Source: Rhizobium sp. ZPR4 (lineage in GTDB: Bacteria; Pseudomonadota; Alphaproteobacteria; Rhizobiales; Rhizobiaceae). From it: a stretch of DNA of 64,000 bases. The stretch spans positions 992,001 through 1,056,000 of the forward strand of contig NZ_CP157968.1 of NCBI RefSeq assembly GCF_040215725.1, given 5' to 3'. Positions 27,523 to 36,872 of this stretch are shown in pieces. The translations under genes were made by a program, and so were the position numbers. Each line of letters opens with the position of its first letter. Position 1 is the stretch's first letter. The notes under the pieces are model-generated. The model was given only the letters and a program-made list of their open reading frames with translations. It was not told the origin of the DNA and made no database searches.

Positions 27523-28539
27523 TTGATCGTGATTGGTGGCTCGCATTTCCTTTGCGCGGCAATGCGCAGAGAGCGAGATCGGGAAAATTCCAAGGGAATA
27601 TTGACAAGATTGGAGGTCCGCGTGCTCGCCGATCGGGTGTCCTTGGCGATTAGAAAGGGATACAAGATCCCGCTGCCTCCGACTGTGGTTGCTCGGATTG
27701 CTGGCGCGTCGGAAATTGCGTTTTCGCACTTCAAGAACCTCGAGCCTCGGCTTGGCCTGTCTGTGCCATCTCCCCGCGAGGAGGCGTTCGTCTTCAATAT
27801 CCCATTGGCGCCCGCACGCTATCCGATCGTCTCTATCGATGGCAGGCGACAATCCGTCATTCAGGATCCGGGAAAAGCCTACTTATTTGACCTAACATCG
27901 AGAAACGAAGTCAGCCTGGACACGAGTTATGACAGCATACGCATTCATCTGCCACAAACCACCATCGATAGCATGGCCTATGAAAGAGGCCTTCCCCGAG
28001 TCGGAGGTCTCAGGGCCAGTTGCCTCGGGCAAGATGATGTCATCCTTTATCGCCTCGCTCTAACTGTATTGCCGGCCATACTCAATTCAGTGCCGGTCAC
28101 CACAGCATTTATGGAGTACATTGCTTTAGCGCTGCATGATCATGTCATTTATACTTATGGCAATATTCAAAGAGGCGCCAGCTCGACGGGTGGGCTGACG
28201 CCGTGGCAAGCCCGCCGTGCTTGCGACTATATCGAGGCAAATCTCGCTGACGACCTTTCAATTGCTGAGCTTGGTCGGGAGTGCGGTATCTCCGCCAGCT
28301 ATTTCGCGCGAGCCTTTAGGGTCACGTTCGGCATGACGCCTCATCAGTGGATCACAAGAAGGAGGATCGAACTGGCGAAGTCGCTGATGGCCCAAGCCAC
28401 CGAAAGCCTGGCCGGGATCGCCATCACGTGCGGGTTCGTCGACCAAAGTCATTTGGGCCGGCATTTCCTCAGGCTGGAGGGTATCAGTCCCGCCCAATGG
28501 CGCCGGCGGCGGCACATCGGGCAGGGGGCAACAGAATAA
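27523..28539 (+). CDS. AraC-family transcriptional regulator
   Basis: A protein of up to 338 residues whose C-terminus (about 230-330) is a double helix-turn-helix AraC domain (LSIAELGRECGISASYFARAF and ATESLAGIAITCGFVDQSHL). The N-terminal part matches the AraC-binding-like ligand domain. The start is uncertain: TTG 27523 gives the longest frame and ATG 27562 (325 residues) is a good alternative, neither with a strong ribosome site. It is divergent from the HD-domain and hydrolase genes and probably regulates them. Confidence 0.85.
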   Translation: MIVIGGSHFLCAAMRRERDRENSKGILTRLEVRVLADRVSLAIRKGYKIPLPPTVVARIAGASEIAFSHFKNLEPRLGLSVPSPREEAFVFNIPLAPARYPIVSIDGRRQSVIQDPGKAYLFDLTSRNEVSLDTSYDSIRIHLPQTTIDSMAYERGLPRVGGLRASCLGQDDVILYRLALTVLPAILNSVPVTTAFMEYIALALHDHVIYTYGNIQRGASSTGGLTPWQARRACDYIEANLADDLSIAELGRECGISASYFARAFRVTFGMTPHQWITRRRIELAKSLMAQATESLAGIAITCGFVDQSHLGRHFLRLEGISPAQWRRRRHIGQGATE

Positions 28540-28552
28540 TTCAAGCCCGCTA

Positions 28553-28566
28553 GGCCTTATAAGGCC
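28553..28566. repeat. 14-bp palindrome after AraC gene
   Basis: GGCCTTATAAGGCC is an exact palindrome 14 bases after the AraC stop. It lacks a T-run and could be a protein-binding site or part of a terminator. Nothing else of note is visible in the gap up to 28753. Confidence 0.4.
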
Positions 28567-28753
28567 GCAACTCACCAGCCTCGTTCCGGTTCAGCCCGTG
28601 TGCCTTCAGGAAATCATGATTCTCGGCCTGATATCGTTGGCTTACAAGGAGCGAATGATGCGCCCCCCGCTCCGAATTCCATCAAGAGCAAAAAGTAACC
28701 TATTCAAGTCTTTGGTGTTTCTTTCCATTGTTATCGAGTTGATGGCTAACCTC

Positions 28754-29509
28754 TCACCGCGCGCTATACCCCCCATCAGCCATGAGGATGTGTCCGGTGA
28801 CAAATGATGCGTTCGATCCTGCGAGATAGACGATCACATCGGCGATCTCGCTGGGTTCTGCCCAGCGTCCAAGGGGGTGAGCGCTCTTGATGGCTGCTTC
28901 TCCGGCTTTCGGATCCTCCAATCCCTCGAGGTATCGTGTCAGGAATGGCGTGTTGATGGAGCCGGCGCCCACGGCGTTGACGCGAATACCTTTCGGCGCA
29001 TAGTCGATTGCCATCTGTCGAACGAGCTGCAACAGAGCGCCTTTGGCCGCGCAGTATGCGGCTTGTTCGGGGAGGCCCACGACGCTTGAGATCGAGCCGG
29101 TCGCGACGATCGAGCCGGACTGCCTTTCGATCATGGCGGGGAGGGCTCGTCTTGCCATCAGGAAGAACGCCTTGGCATTCGCATTCATGACGCTGTCCCA
29201 TTCCTCCTCGCTGGTGTCGTGCACTGATTTCGAGATGATGAAGCCTGCATTGTTGATCAGGATATCGACCGGGCCGAAAGCATGTTCCGCCCGGTTGAAA
29301 ATTCGTTCGACATCATCCGATCGTGTAACATCCGCCACGACGGCGACGATGCAACCCGGCGCGAGGTTTTCGAGATCTTGCACTGATGATGTGATGTCGG
29401 TCGCGCAGATGCGTGCGCCTTGTTCCAATAGTTTCACCACGACCTCGCGGCCGACGCCGCCGGCGGCGCCTGAAACCACGACGACTTGTTCAGCGAAGGA
29501 TGAGCTCAT
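28754..29509 (-). CDS. Short-chain dehydrogenase/reductase
   Basis: This 251-residue classical SDR has VVSGAAGGVGREV (cofactor), DILINNAG, the catalytic Ser in GSISSVVG and YCAAKGAL as YxxxK, plus the C-terminal HILMADGGYSA typical of the FabG-like branch. It would oxidise a hydroxy acid or sugar acid. ATG 29509 has AAGGAA upstream. It lies 54 bp downstream of the SMP-30 gene on the same strand and is probably co-transcribed with it. Confidence 0.9.
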   Translation of the reverse strand: MSSSFAEQVVVVSGAAGGVGREVVVKLLEQGARICATDITSSVQDLENLAPGCIVAVVADVTRSDDVERIFNRAEHAFGPVDILINNAGFIISKSVHDTSEEEWDSVMNANAKAFFLMARRALPAMIERQSGSIVATGSISSVVGLPEQAAYCAAKGALLQLVRQMAIDYAPKGIRVNAVGAGSINTPFLTRYLEGLEDPKAGEAAIKSAHPLGRWAEPSEIADVIVYLAGSNASFVTGHILMADGGYSAR

Positions 29510-29563
29510 TTGTTTGGTTCCTTTAGTGAAGCTTACAGATTGGGTGGTCACGATCGAGACGGC

Positions 29564-30490
29564 CTATGTCGTCGCCGGGCGAGCCATCGCCCTGGTTTGC
29601 AGGAAGACGGCATAGAGGCTCTGGGTAGCGCAGATGAACAGGCGGTTTTTCCTGGCGCCTCCGAAGACGACGTTGGCGGTCGTTTCCGGGATGCGGATCT
29701 TGCCTAGCAATTCCCCTCCGTTGCTCAGGCAATGCACTCCGTCGGCCGCGCTCACCCAGATGTTTCCTTTTTCATCGAGGCGCATGCCGTCGTAGATGCC
29801 CTGATTGCAGGCCGCGAGAATCCGGTCGTTACCCAGCGTCTTGCCGTCCGGGGCGACGTCAAATTCGCGAATATGTCTGGGGCCGTCGGCGCTATGGGTC
29901 GCGCCACTGTCGGCAATGTAGAGCTTCGTCTCATCGTGATTGAAGGCAAGGCCGTTGGGCTTGACCAAATCGTCCGCAACGATCGAGACGTGGCCATCAG
30001 CGGGATCGACGCGGTAGACATTGGAGCTGCCGATCTCCGACGGGCTTCGATGTCCTTCGTAGTCGCTGTCGATGCCATAGGTCGGGTCCGTGAACCAGAT
30101 GGAGCCATCGGACTTTACGACGACATCGTTCGGTGAATTCAACCGTTTGCCCTGGTAGTGCGATGCGAGGACAGTCACGGAGCCGTCATGCTCGACGCGT
30201 GAGACGCGGCGCTCCCCGTGTTCGCATGCGATCAGTCGGCCTTCGCGGTCGATGGTATGTCCATTCTGAAATCCGCAGGGGTTCTCGAATATCGAAACGG
30301 AATTGTCCGTCTCATCCCACCGCATAAGCCGATCATTGGGTATGTCCGAAAAGAGCAAGTAACGGCCTGCGGCGAAATAAACCGGCCCCTCGAGCCATCG
30401 ACCGCCGGTCCACAGCTTCTCGACATGAACGTTCGGAAGGATCAGGCCTCGAAAACGGTCGTCATGAATTTCAAAAGCGTCGGAAAACAT
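29564..30490 (-). CDS. SMP-30/gluconolactonase-family lactonase
   Basis: A 308-residue six-bladed beta-propeller of the SMP-30/regucalcin family. The metal-binding residues are recognisable: Glu34 in RWLEGPVYF, Asn in LNSPNDVVV and Asp in LYIADSGATH. It would open a lactone ring with a divalent metal. ATG 30490 with GGGAGGGGC just upstream gives a normal N-terminus; the longer upstream frame crosses the operator. It is divergent from the flavin reductase and monooxygenase operon across a 386-bp gap with palindromes of one type on both sides. Confidence 0.9.
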   Translation of the reverse strand: MFSDAFEIHDDRFRGLILPNVHVEKLWTGGRWLEGPVYFAAGRYLLFSDIPNDRLMRWDETDNSVSIFENPCGFQNGHTIDREGRLIACEHGERRVSRVEHDGSVTVLASHYQGKRLNSPNDVVVKSDGSIWFTDPTYGIDSDYEGHRSPSEIGSSNVYRVDPADGHVSIVADDLVKPNGLAFNHDETKLYIADSGATHSADGPRHIREFDVAPDGKTLGNDRILAACNQGIYDGMRLDEKGNIWVSAADGVHCLSNGGELLGKIRIPETTANVVFGGARKNRLFICATQSLYAVFLQTRAMARPATT

Positions 30491-30564
30491 CTGCCCCTCC
30501 CAGGCTCCTCGCAAATGGCTGACTGCCTCGTCGCTCTCCCTGAGTATCTTCCGCAAAGCATAAT

Positions 30565-30581
30565 GCAGATTATCTACAATC
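30565..30581. promoter_or_regulatory. GntR-type palindrome, copy 1 (lactonase side)
   Basis: GCAGATTATCTACAATC is the exact reverse complement of 30829-30845. In the reading direction of the SMP-30 gene it reads GATTGTAGATAATCTGC, 75 bases before the ATG. It would let one repressor control both divergent units. Confidence 0.7.
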
Positions 30582-30830
30582 TGCAAGCCATGCGAAGCGA
30601 CCTGTCGCGAAAAAGCTTGGGGCCATCGTCGTAACGCAGCAGTTGGAAGGAGACAACGAAGCTTCATCCCCCTGTTACGAGAACTGGGTCTGCGATGCCG
30701 TACATGGGTCTAAATGTTGGTCTTGGTGATTTGAAATTGCCTGCACCGGATCGTAGGTGGCGTAATTTTTCAAACCAATTCATGTGGTTATTGACAATCT
30801 TCCCTCATCGCGGATTCGTGTGTTGACGGA

Positions 30831-30847
30831 TTGTAGATAATCTGCAA
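30831..30847. promoter_or_regulatory. GntR-type palindrome, copy 2 (flavin reductase side)
   Basis: TTGTAGATAATCTGCAA is a 17-bp dyad with a central A and one mismatched arm position. A TTGACG that could be the -35 element sits just upstream (30823-30828), so a bound regulator would cover the promoter of the flavin reductase operon. The 17-bp core is duplicated in inverse orientation at 30565. Confidence 0.7.
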
Positions 30848-30876
30848 ACTTAAATGCACTTGAATGGGAGCATCCA

Positions 30877-31380
30877 ATGCGCGACCAGAATGAAGAAAAC
30901 TTCCGCCAATCCATGCGACGCCTCGCGGCCACCGTTTGCGTCATCTCCTGTCAGAACGAGGGGGTACGGCATGGCATCACCGTGACTTCGGTGACGTCGC
31001 TATGCTTTTCGCCCCTTTCTATCCTCGTATGCATCAATCAGAAGGCTTCGGTGCTGGCCCCGCTGCACAAGGAAAAGCGCTACTGCATCAATCTTCTGCA
31101 GGCTTCGCAGGTCGAAATCTCACGGCGTTTCAGCGGCGGTGTTCCCGCAAGCGAGCGTTTCCTCGATGGCGGCTGGGAGCTTGAGGGCGGAATTCCTTAT
31201 CTCGCCGATGCCCAGGCCAATCTCTTCTGCGAGATCGATAGGGCCTACAGCTATTCAACGCACGACATCATCATCGGCAGGGTGAGCAATTCGCGCTTCG
31301 CTGCCGAGGTTTCGCCACTGATCTATCAGGATGGCCTCTACGCGATCGGCGCTCCGATCCCTCTTTCGAATGCGGCTTGA
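30877..31380 (+). CDS. Flavin reductase-family protein
   Basis: A 167-residue flavin reductase-like domain protein: start MRDQNEENFRQSMRRLAATVCVISC, then GITVTSVTSLCFSPLSILVCINQKAS, the FMN-binding split-barrel segment. Such proteins supply reduced FMN or FAD from NAD(P)H to a partner monooxygenase. The luciferase-like monooxygenase gene is 56 bp downstream, so it is likely its dedicated partner, as HpaC/RutF-type proteins are in other systems. GGGAG precedes the ATG. Confidence 0.9.
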   Translation: MRDQNEENFRQSMRRLAATVCVISCQNEGVRHGITVTSVTSLCFSPLSILVCINQKASVLAPLHKEKRYCINLLQASQVEISRRFSGGVPASERFLDGGWELEGGIPYLADAQANLFCEIDRAYSYSTHDIIIGRVSNSRFAAEVSPLIYQDGLYAIGAPIPLSNAA

Positions 31381-31436
31381 ACGGTCGCAGAGCCATTGGC
31401 GCTCTGGCGCCCCAGAAATGTTTTTAGGAGAATGAC

Positions 31437-32528
31437 ATGCAACTCGGCTTGTTCAGCCTTATGACCTTGCGCGACCATCCCGATGGTGCCGTCGGCGTCA
31501 TGCGCGATACGAAGAAGATGGTCCAGACCGCCGAGGAGTTGGACTTCGACATCGCCTGGTTTGCCGAGCACCACTTCGCCAACTATTCCAGCTCGCCGTC
31601 ACCGCTGATGATGTGCTCCTACGCGGCTGGCTGGACAAAGAAGATCAAGCTTGGGCCGGGTGTCATCGTGCTGCCGCTCTACAATCCGCTGCGCGTTGCC
31701 CAGGAGATCGCGGTTGCCGATACGCAGACAGAGGGACGCCTGGTCGTTGGCATGGGAACCGGCTACCAGCAATATGAATTCGACCGCTACGGCGCCGCCA
31801 TCGAAGACAAGGTCGACGTCTTCCTCGAATATTGGGACGTCATCGAGAAGGCATTGGTCGACGGCGAGGTCGAATATCAGGGCAGGTTTTTCAGCGTTCC
31901 CAAGACGAGTTTCGCGGTCAGCACGCAACAAAAACCGCTGCCGCCGATCTTCGTAACGACGTCGCATCCCAAGCTGCTCGACAGGTTCAAGAAATGGAAT
32001 GCGACGCCTTTCATTGCGGCAAGTACCCTGGGTTCGCCCGTATTGTACAAAATGGGAGACGGGCTCAACAAGGCATGGGAATCCATCGGCGAGAACCCGC
32101 TGAAGAAGCCGCTGGCGATCATGCAATATGTCAACATCACCGACAGCCGCAGCGAAGCGCTCGCTGTCGGCGAGCGTGCCCGCTATGTCGGTCGCATGGC
32201 TCACCATCTTCGACAGGCCGAGCTGCCGGTCGACGACAAGGGTTACATCCGCGACGAACCCTATGATGGCGAATATACGCTCGATCAATACGCCGACAAC
32301 ATGGTGGTCGGCGACCCGCATATGGTTGCGGAAAAGATGATCGCCGATATCAAGCGGCTTAATCCCACCAACTACACGTGCAACTTTTCCTTCGGATGCA
32401 TGCCGATTGAAAAGGCGCACAATTCGATCATGCGGTTCAAAAAGGAAGTCGTGCCGCTGATCGAGAAGGAGCTCGGTCCTATCGGATCGATTGGCCACGA
32501 AGCAAGCCAGCAGAGAAAGGCCAGCTAA
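31437..32528 (+). CDS. Luciferase-like (LLM) flavin-dependent monooxygenase
   Basis: This 363-residue protein is a bacterial luciferase-fold monooxygenase: MQLGLFSLMTL start, WFAEHHFANYSSSPSP (the common AEHHF motif), KIKLGPGVIVLPLYNPLRVA, and a typical barrel end. The family uses reduced FMN from a separate reductase to oxygenate a substrate, often breaking a C-C, C-N or C-S bond. The upstream gene encodes the probable reductase; downstream genes encode uptake, SDR and RidA proteins. The last is typical of pathways that make reactive enamine/imine intermediates. The substrate is not predictable from sequence. Confidence 0.92.
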   Translation: MQLGLFSLMTLRDHPDGAVGVMRDTKKMVQTAEELDFDIAWFAEHHFANYSSSPSPLMMCSYAAGWTKKIKLGPGVIVLPLYNPLRVAQEIAVADTQTEGRLVVGMGTGYQQYEFDRYGAAIEDKVDVFLEYWDVIEKALVDGEVEYQGRFFSVPKTSFAVSTQQKPLPPIFVTTSHPKLLDRFKKWNATPFIAASTLGSPVLYKMGDGLNKAWESIGENPLKKPLAIMQYVNITDSRSEALAVGERARYVGRMAHHLRQAELPVDDKGYIRDEPYDGEYTLDQYADNMVVGDPHMVAEKMIADIKRLNPTNYTCNFSFGCMPIEKAHNSIMRFKKEVVPLIEKELGPIGSIGHEASQQRKAS

Positions 32529-32596
32529 AGAATGCGTACGGGTATAAAGCCCGACCGCGATCATGACAGCATAACCTAAAAACAAGGGGAACTACG

Positions 32597-33424
32597 ATGA
32601 AAGCAAAATTCAGCCTCATTCTTGCGAGTCTCGGTCTTGCGACACTGGCCTTTGCCGGTCCTTCGCATGCGCAATCGGCACTCGACAATATCGTCAACAG
32701 CAAGAAGCTGCGCTGCGGCATCATGCTCGACAGCCCACCCGCTGGTTATCGCGATCAGAACAACCAGCCTGACGGTTATGACGTTACCTACTGTAAGGAT
32801 ATGGCAAAGGCACTTGGTGCGGAGCCGGAAATCGTTGAGACGCCTTCGCCGGATCGTATCCCGGCTCTCGTTTCGAACCGCATCGATGTCTTGATCGCCT
32901 CCACGACACCGACACCGGCGCGCGCGCTGACGGTAGCCTTTACCCAGCCCTACACAAACAACATCATGACCGTGGTGACACGCAAGGACACGGGTATCAC
33001 CCAATATTCCGATCTTGCATCCAAGAAGCTCGGCGGTGTTGTCGGCACCACGCCGGAGCAGCTTTTCAAAGAAGAGCTCGCGAAAGGTTGGCAGGGCTCT
33101 GGTGCCACCTATACCGGTTATGCCAGCGATGCCGAGAGCTATCTCGCTTTGCAGCAGGGCAAGATCGATGCCATTCTGATCTCCGCTGGTGTGTTCAAAG
33201 CGCTGTCGGAAAGCGGCCAGTTCCCCGAATTCGTTGCTTCGGGAATAGCGCCTCTCGCCGATTTCGGTTCGATCGCTGTACGCCGCGACGACCAGCAGTT
33301 CCTCAACTGGGCGCGTGTGTTCGTTTTTAATCAGGTCGCGAGCGGTCGCTGGGCAGAAGTCTACCATAAGTACTATGGCAATGGGCCACTTCCGCCACTG
33401 ACGTCTCAAGGCATCAACTTTTAA
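32597..33424 (+). CDS. Polar amino acid-type ABC transporter substrate-binding protein
   Basis: A 275-residue periplasmic binding protein: signal peptide to about residue 26 (FAGPSHAQ), then a type II fold with the family start LRCGIMLDSPPAGYRDQNNQPDGYDVTYCKDMAKAL. The R/D pair that binds alpha-amino and carboxyl groups in amino acid binders seems partly present, so an amino acid or a small cationic or carboxylic N-compound is plausible. AAGGGGAA precedes the ATG. It is followed by two permease genes and an ATPase gene in the same orientation. Confidence 0.92.
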   Translation: MKAKFSLILASLGLATLAFAGPSHAQSALDNIVNSKKLRCGIMLDSPPAGYRDQNNQPDGYDVTYCKDMAKALGAEPEIVETPSPDRIPALVSNRIDVLIASTTPTPARALTVAFTQPYTNNIMTVVTRKDTGITQYSDLASKKLGGVVGTTPEQLFKEELAKGWQGSGATYTGYASDAESYLALQQGKIDAILISAGVFKALSESGQFPEFVASGIAPLADFGSIAVRRDDQQFLNWARVFVFNQVASGRWAEVYHKYYGNGPLPPLTSQGINF

Positions 33425-33477
33425 CATAGCGTCCGTGCCGGCAGGCTATCTTGCCGGCACTCGCATGGAGTGATTGC

Positions 33478-34140
33478 ATGAACGGCTATCAGTTCTATTG
33501 GTCCATCGTCTGGGATGCGCTTCCGCTTCTTTTGGCCGGTGCTTGGGTAACCATTCAGATCACCATCCTCGCCTTCGTTATCGGCACGGTAATCGCGATG
33601 CCCATGGCCGTGGCGCGCCAACATGGCGAGGGATGGGCCTACCGCTTCTCGACCGGATGGGTGGAGCTGTCGCGTAACACGCCGGCGGTCTTCCAGCTCT
33701 ATCTTTTCTATTTCGGACTGGGCGCCTTCCACATCAATATTCCCAGCTACGCCGCCCTCCTGATCTCGGTATCCTTCAACAATGCCGGCTATATGACGGA
33801 AATCTTCAGGGGCGGGCTGGTCGCGATCCCAAGACAGCAACTTTCCGCTTCACGCTCGCTGGGCATGACCAGCCCCCAGAGCTTCATTCATGTGATCTTT
33901 CCGCAGATGTTTAAGGTCATTTTTCCCGCCTATGTCACGCAAGGCATCTGGGGCATGTTGAACACGTCGCTGGGTATGCTGGTCGGACTGCAGGAGCTTT
34001 CAGGCGCCACGCAGTACGCGCAATCAACCTCCTTCCGGACGTTCGAGTTCTTTTTGGTCACTGCGCTGATCTACTACCTCATCGCCAAGGCGCTGCAGAT
34101 TTCATCGCAACTGGCCTTTCGGCTTATCTATAGGAGCTGA
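33478..34140 (+). CDS. Amino acid-type ABC transporter permease, first copy
   Basis: A 220-residue HisM/HisQ-type permease with about five hydrophobic helices and the EAA loop SASRSLGMTSPQSFIHVIFPQM. ATG 33478 is chosen as the start; an in-frame upstream extension lacks homology. It precedes the second permease by 2 bp. The two probably form the heterodimeric channel of the importer fed by the binding protein at 32597. Confidence 0.93.
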   Translation: MNGYQFYWSIVWDALPLLLAGAWVTIQITILAFVIGTVIAMPMAVARQHGEGWAYRFSTGWVELSRNTPAVFQLYLFYFGLGAFHINIPSYAALLISVSFNNAGYMTEIFRGGLVAIPRQQLSASRSLGMTSPQSFIHVIFPQMFKVIFPAYVTQGIWGMLNTSLGMLVGLQELSGATQYAQSTSFRTFEFFLVTALIYYLIAKALQISSQLAFRLIYRS

Positions 34141-34142
34141 GC

Positions 34143-34799
34143 GTGCAGTTCTCTTTTGCAAATCAAGGCCTTGTATGGTCGGATGCCTATTTCTTGGCCG
34201 AGGGGGTGTTCAACACCATCCGGCTCGCCGCTGCAGCAACCGTTGTCGGCACTCTTGGGGGTATCGTCCTCGGCTGGTTACGTGCGGTGTCCTTAACCGC
34301 GAGGATTGCCACGGCTCCATACATCGACATCCTCCGTAGCGTGCCGATGATTATCCAATTGATATTGGCTAACAGCTTTCTGTCGATCCTGGGCTTTGGA
34401 GCATCGCCCTTCTGGTTCGGTACCATTGCACTTGGTGCCTGGATGTCGGCGGTAACTGCCGAGGTGGTCCGTGCGGGCCTTCTTTCGGTTCCCATTCAGT
34501 ATCGCAGGAGCGCTCGTTCGCTGGGAATGAATGGTCTCCAGGAGCTGCTATACATTTCGATGCCGTTGGCGTTCAGGACGGCCCTTACCCCATGGATTGG
34601 GCTTGTTCTCAGCCTGATCAAGGACAGCGCACTGGCGGGTGTTGTCGGCTATGTCGAGTATATGCGCTCGACCCAGATACTCATCACCAGGACACACGAG
34701 ACCTGGTTGCTTCTGATCGGAGCGGGACTTTTCTATTTCATTATCTGCTACCCGGTGTCGCGATACAGCCGCCGCCTCGAAGGAAGGATCGTCGTATGA
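34143..34799 (+). CDS. Amino acid-type ABC transporter permease, second copy
   Basis: A 218-residue HisM/HisQ-type permease beginning with GTG at 34143. Its EAA loop reads RSARSLGMNGLQELLYISMP, and about five transmembrane helices are visible. Its stop overlaps the ATPase ATG by 4 bases (ATGA), so translation is coupled. It completes the channel with the preceding permease. Confidence 0.93.
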   Translation: MQFSFANQGLVWSDAYFLAEGVFNTIRLAAAATVVGTLGGIVLGWLRAVSLTARIATAPYIDILRSVPMIIQLILANSFLSILGFGASPFWFGTIALGAWMSAVTAEVVRAGLLSVPIQYRRSARSLGMNGLQELLYISMPLAFRTALTPWIGLVLSLIKDSALAGVVGYVEYMRSTQILITRTHETWLLLIGAGLFYFIICYPVSRYSRRLEGRIVV

Positions 34800-35551
34800 T
34801 CGAAATCAGGAACGTGCGAAAGACTTTTGGGCCGCTGACCGTACTTAAAGGAATAAGCCTTGACGTCAGCAAGGGCGAGCTACTTTGCCTAATCGGTGCC
34901 AGCGGCTCAGGGAAATCGACGCTGTTGCAGTGCATCAATGGACTTGAGCCGATACAGGGCGGTGAGATTGTTGTTGATGGAGTGAGCGTCCATGACCCGA
35001 AGACCAACATCAATAAGCTGCGTCGCAAGCTGGGCATTGTTTTCCAGCAATACAACGCATTCCCTCATTTGACGGCTCTGGAAAACGTCGCATTGGCTCC
35101 AAGAGTCGTTGCGAAGCGCAGCCGCAAGGAAGCAAGAGCGCTCGCGCTTAAGCACCTTCAGCATGTGGGCCTGGGCGATAAGTCGGACAGCCTTCCGTCG
35201 CGCATGTCCGGTGGTCAGCAGCAGCGCCTTGCCATCGCACGTGCGCTCGCAATGGAGCCCTCTTACATGCTTTTCGACGAAGTGACGTCGGCGCTTGATC
35301 CTGAACTCGTCGGTGAGGTTCTGGAAACGATGCGCCTGCTCAAGTCGGAAGGCATGACCATGGTGGTCGTCACGCACGACATCAACTTCGCGCGAGAATC
35401 GGCCGATCGCGTCGCATTCCTGCACCAGGGGGAGGTCTGTGAACTCGGCACGGCCGAACAGGTCATTGACGATCCTCAGATGGAACAGACTCAGAAGTTT
35501 CTGCGCCGCGAGAAGCGGCCGGCCGGCGGCTGCAAGATGTCGGCCGCGTAG
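34796..35551 (+). CDS. Amino acid-type ABC transporter ATP-binding protein
   Basis: A 251-residue ATPase with Walker A GASGSGKST (about 35-43), Q-loop VFQQYNAFPHLT, signature MSGGQQQRLAI, Walker B MLFDEVTSALD (E replaces the usual LFDEPTSALD proline position, giving EVTSAL) and H-loop VVVTHD. GlnQ/HisP family, length normal. It powers import of the compound handled by this cluster. The start overlaps the permease stop. Confidence 0.95.
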   Translation: MIEIRNVRKTFGPLTVLKGISLDVSKGELLCLIGASGSGKSTLLQCINGLEPIQGGEIVVDGVSVHDPKTNINKLRRKLGIVFQQYNAFPHLTALENVALAPRVVAKRSRKEARALALKHLQHVGLGDKSDSLPSRMSGGQQQRLAIARALAMEPSYMLFDEVTSALDPELVGEVLETMRLLKSEGMTMVVVTHDINFARESADRVAFLHQGEVCELGTAEQVIDDPQMEQTQKFLRREKRPAGGCKMSAA

Positions 35552-35586
35552 CCCTCGCGCCAAGCTAAACACAAAGGAGCATTCAA

Positions 35587-36348
35587 ATGATCTCGTTCGA
35601 CCTTTCCGGACGTACAGCCCTCATTACGGGCGGGGCATCCGGTATCGGCCTGGAAGCAGCACGCCTCATCGCCAGCAGCGGTGCGATGGTTGCAATCAAC
35701 TTTCTTCCCGATGATCCGCGTGGACCGGCAGCAATCGAAGCCTTGCAAAAAGAAAGGTTCAAGGTTGTCGCGGCGCCCGGCGACGTCGGCAATGCCGAGA
35801 GTGCGAAGGACATGGTGTTGAAGGCGATCGCCGATCTCGGCCGTCTCGATCTCCTCGTCAACAATGCAGGGACGCCCGGAGTTCGCCATCCTATTCCGAT
35901 CACCGATCTGGACTCGATTACCGAAGAGCTGTGGGCAAATCTTTTGAACGTGAATTTCATGAGCGTCTTCCGCTGCTCCAAGGCGGCCGCACCGGCTTTG
36001 AAAGAAGCGCAGGGGTCGATCGTCAACACGGCTTCCATCGCCGGGCTCGGCGCCGTTGCGAGCACTATCGCCTATAGCGGCTCGAAAGCAGCTGTCATCA
36101 ACCTGACGAAGAACCTTGCCCGTTCGCTTGCGCCTGACGTGCGGGTAAATTCGGTTGCGCCGGGCGCAGTCGACAGTTCGTGGGGCATCGAATGGTCTGA
36201 GGAGCGCCGTCAGGCGACGATTGCCGCAACGCCGATGAAACGGCTCGCGACTCCGGCCGAAGTCGCCGAACTCATCGTCTATCTCGGCTTTGCCGCGAAG
36301 ATGACGACAGGTCAGACAATCGCGATCGACGGCGGTATCTCGATCTAA
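35587..36348 (+). CDS. Short-chain dehydrogenase/reductase
   Basis: A 253-residue classical SDR with TGGASGIGLEAARL (cofactor), LLVNNAG, Ser in NTASIAGLG, YSGSKAAV (YxxxK) and a FabG-like C-terminus TGQTIAIDGGISI. AAAGGAG precedes the ATG closely. It lies between the ABC ATPase gene and the RidA gene in one run of plus-strand genes, so it probably oxidises or reduces an intermediate made by the luciferase-like monooxygenase. It is not closely similar to the SDR at 28754. Confidence 0.92.
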   Translation: MISFDLSGRTALITGGASGIGLEAARLIASSGAMVAINFLPDDPRGPAAIEALQKERFKVVAAPGDVGNAESAKDMVLKAIADLGRLDLLVNNAGTPGVRHPIPITDLDSITEELWANLLNVNFMSVFRCSKAAAPALKEAQGSIVNTASIAGLGAVASTIAYSGSKAAVINLTKNLARSLAPDVRVNSVAPGAVDSSWGIEWSEERRQATIAATPMKRLATPAEVAELIVYLGFAAKMTTGQTIAIDGGISI

Positions 36349-36394
36349 GCATTCGTTCCCGGAACTCTACCGAATTCAAGTGAGGAAATCTTCA

Positions 36395-36817
36395 GTGACG
36401 GAAATCGTAAAGGTCAAGTCGGGCAGCATTTTAGAGGACAAGGAGGGTTACTCCCGCATCGTGGCGGTCGGGGACTGGATTTTCATGTCGTTGACCGCAG
36501 GACGCGATTACAAGACCCGGGCAATGCCAGACACGGCAGTCGAACAGGCCAGGCAAGCGATGAAAAACGTCGAGGGCGCGCTTGAGGCCGTTGGCGCCTC
36601 GCTCGCCGACGTCGTCCGGCGGCGGATTTTCATTCCGCGGCAGGAAGACGTTGCTGATGTCATGGCCTATATGGGCGAGAAGTTTCGCGGCATCGATCCG
36701 GCAAGCTGCGTGAGCTGCGGCCCGCTCGGCGGCCCGGAATATCTGTTTGAAATCGAAATCACGGCCTATCGGGGCGCGGGAGCCCAACCGGCCAGGCAAA
36801 TCTCGATCTCATTATGA
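36395..36817 (+). CDS. RidA/YjgF-family protein
   Basis: A 140-residue RidA-like protein: TAGRDYKTRAMPDTAVEQARQAMKNVEGALEAVGASLADVVRRRIF, then the C-terminal block PLGGPEYLFEIEITAY. RidA proteins hydrolyse reactive enamines/imines or, as RutC does, aid a ring-opening pathway. The start is ambiguous; GTG 36395 has GAGGAA 7 bases upstream, while GTG 36380 lies further upstream without a site. Its place after a monooxygenase, importer and SDR argues for a pathway role and not a housekeeping one. Confidence 0.88.
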   Translation: MTEIVKVKSGSILEDKEGYSRIVAVGDWIFMSLTAGRDYKTRAMPDTAVEQARQAMKNVEGALEAVGASLADVVRRRIFIPRQEDVADVMAYMGEKFRGIDPASCVSCGPLGGPEYLFEIEITAYRGAGAQPARQISISL

Positions 36818-36872
36818 TTTTACGGGCTCGCGCCTTCTCATCCGAACAGCGCAGGCCCGTAATTTGTCTCAT

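Larger units (their letters stand above)
30491..30876. other. Divergent control region of the monooxygenase cluster
   Basis: A 386-bp gap without gene between the lactonase and the flavin reductase genes. It holds the two inverse palindromes (30565 and 30831). A TTGACA at 30791 is a further possible -35 element. Confidence 0.5.
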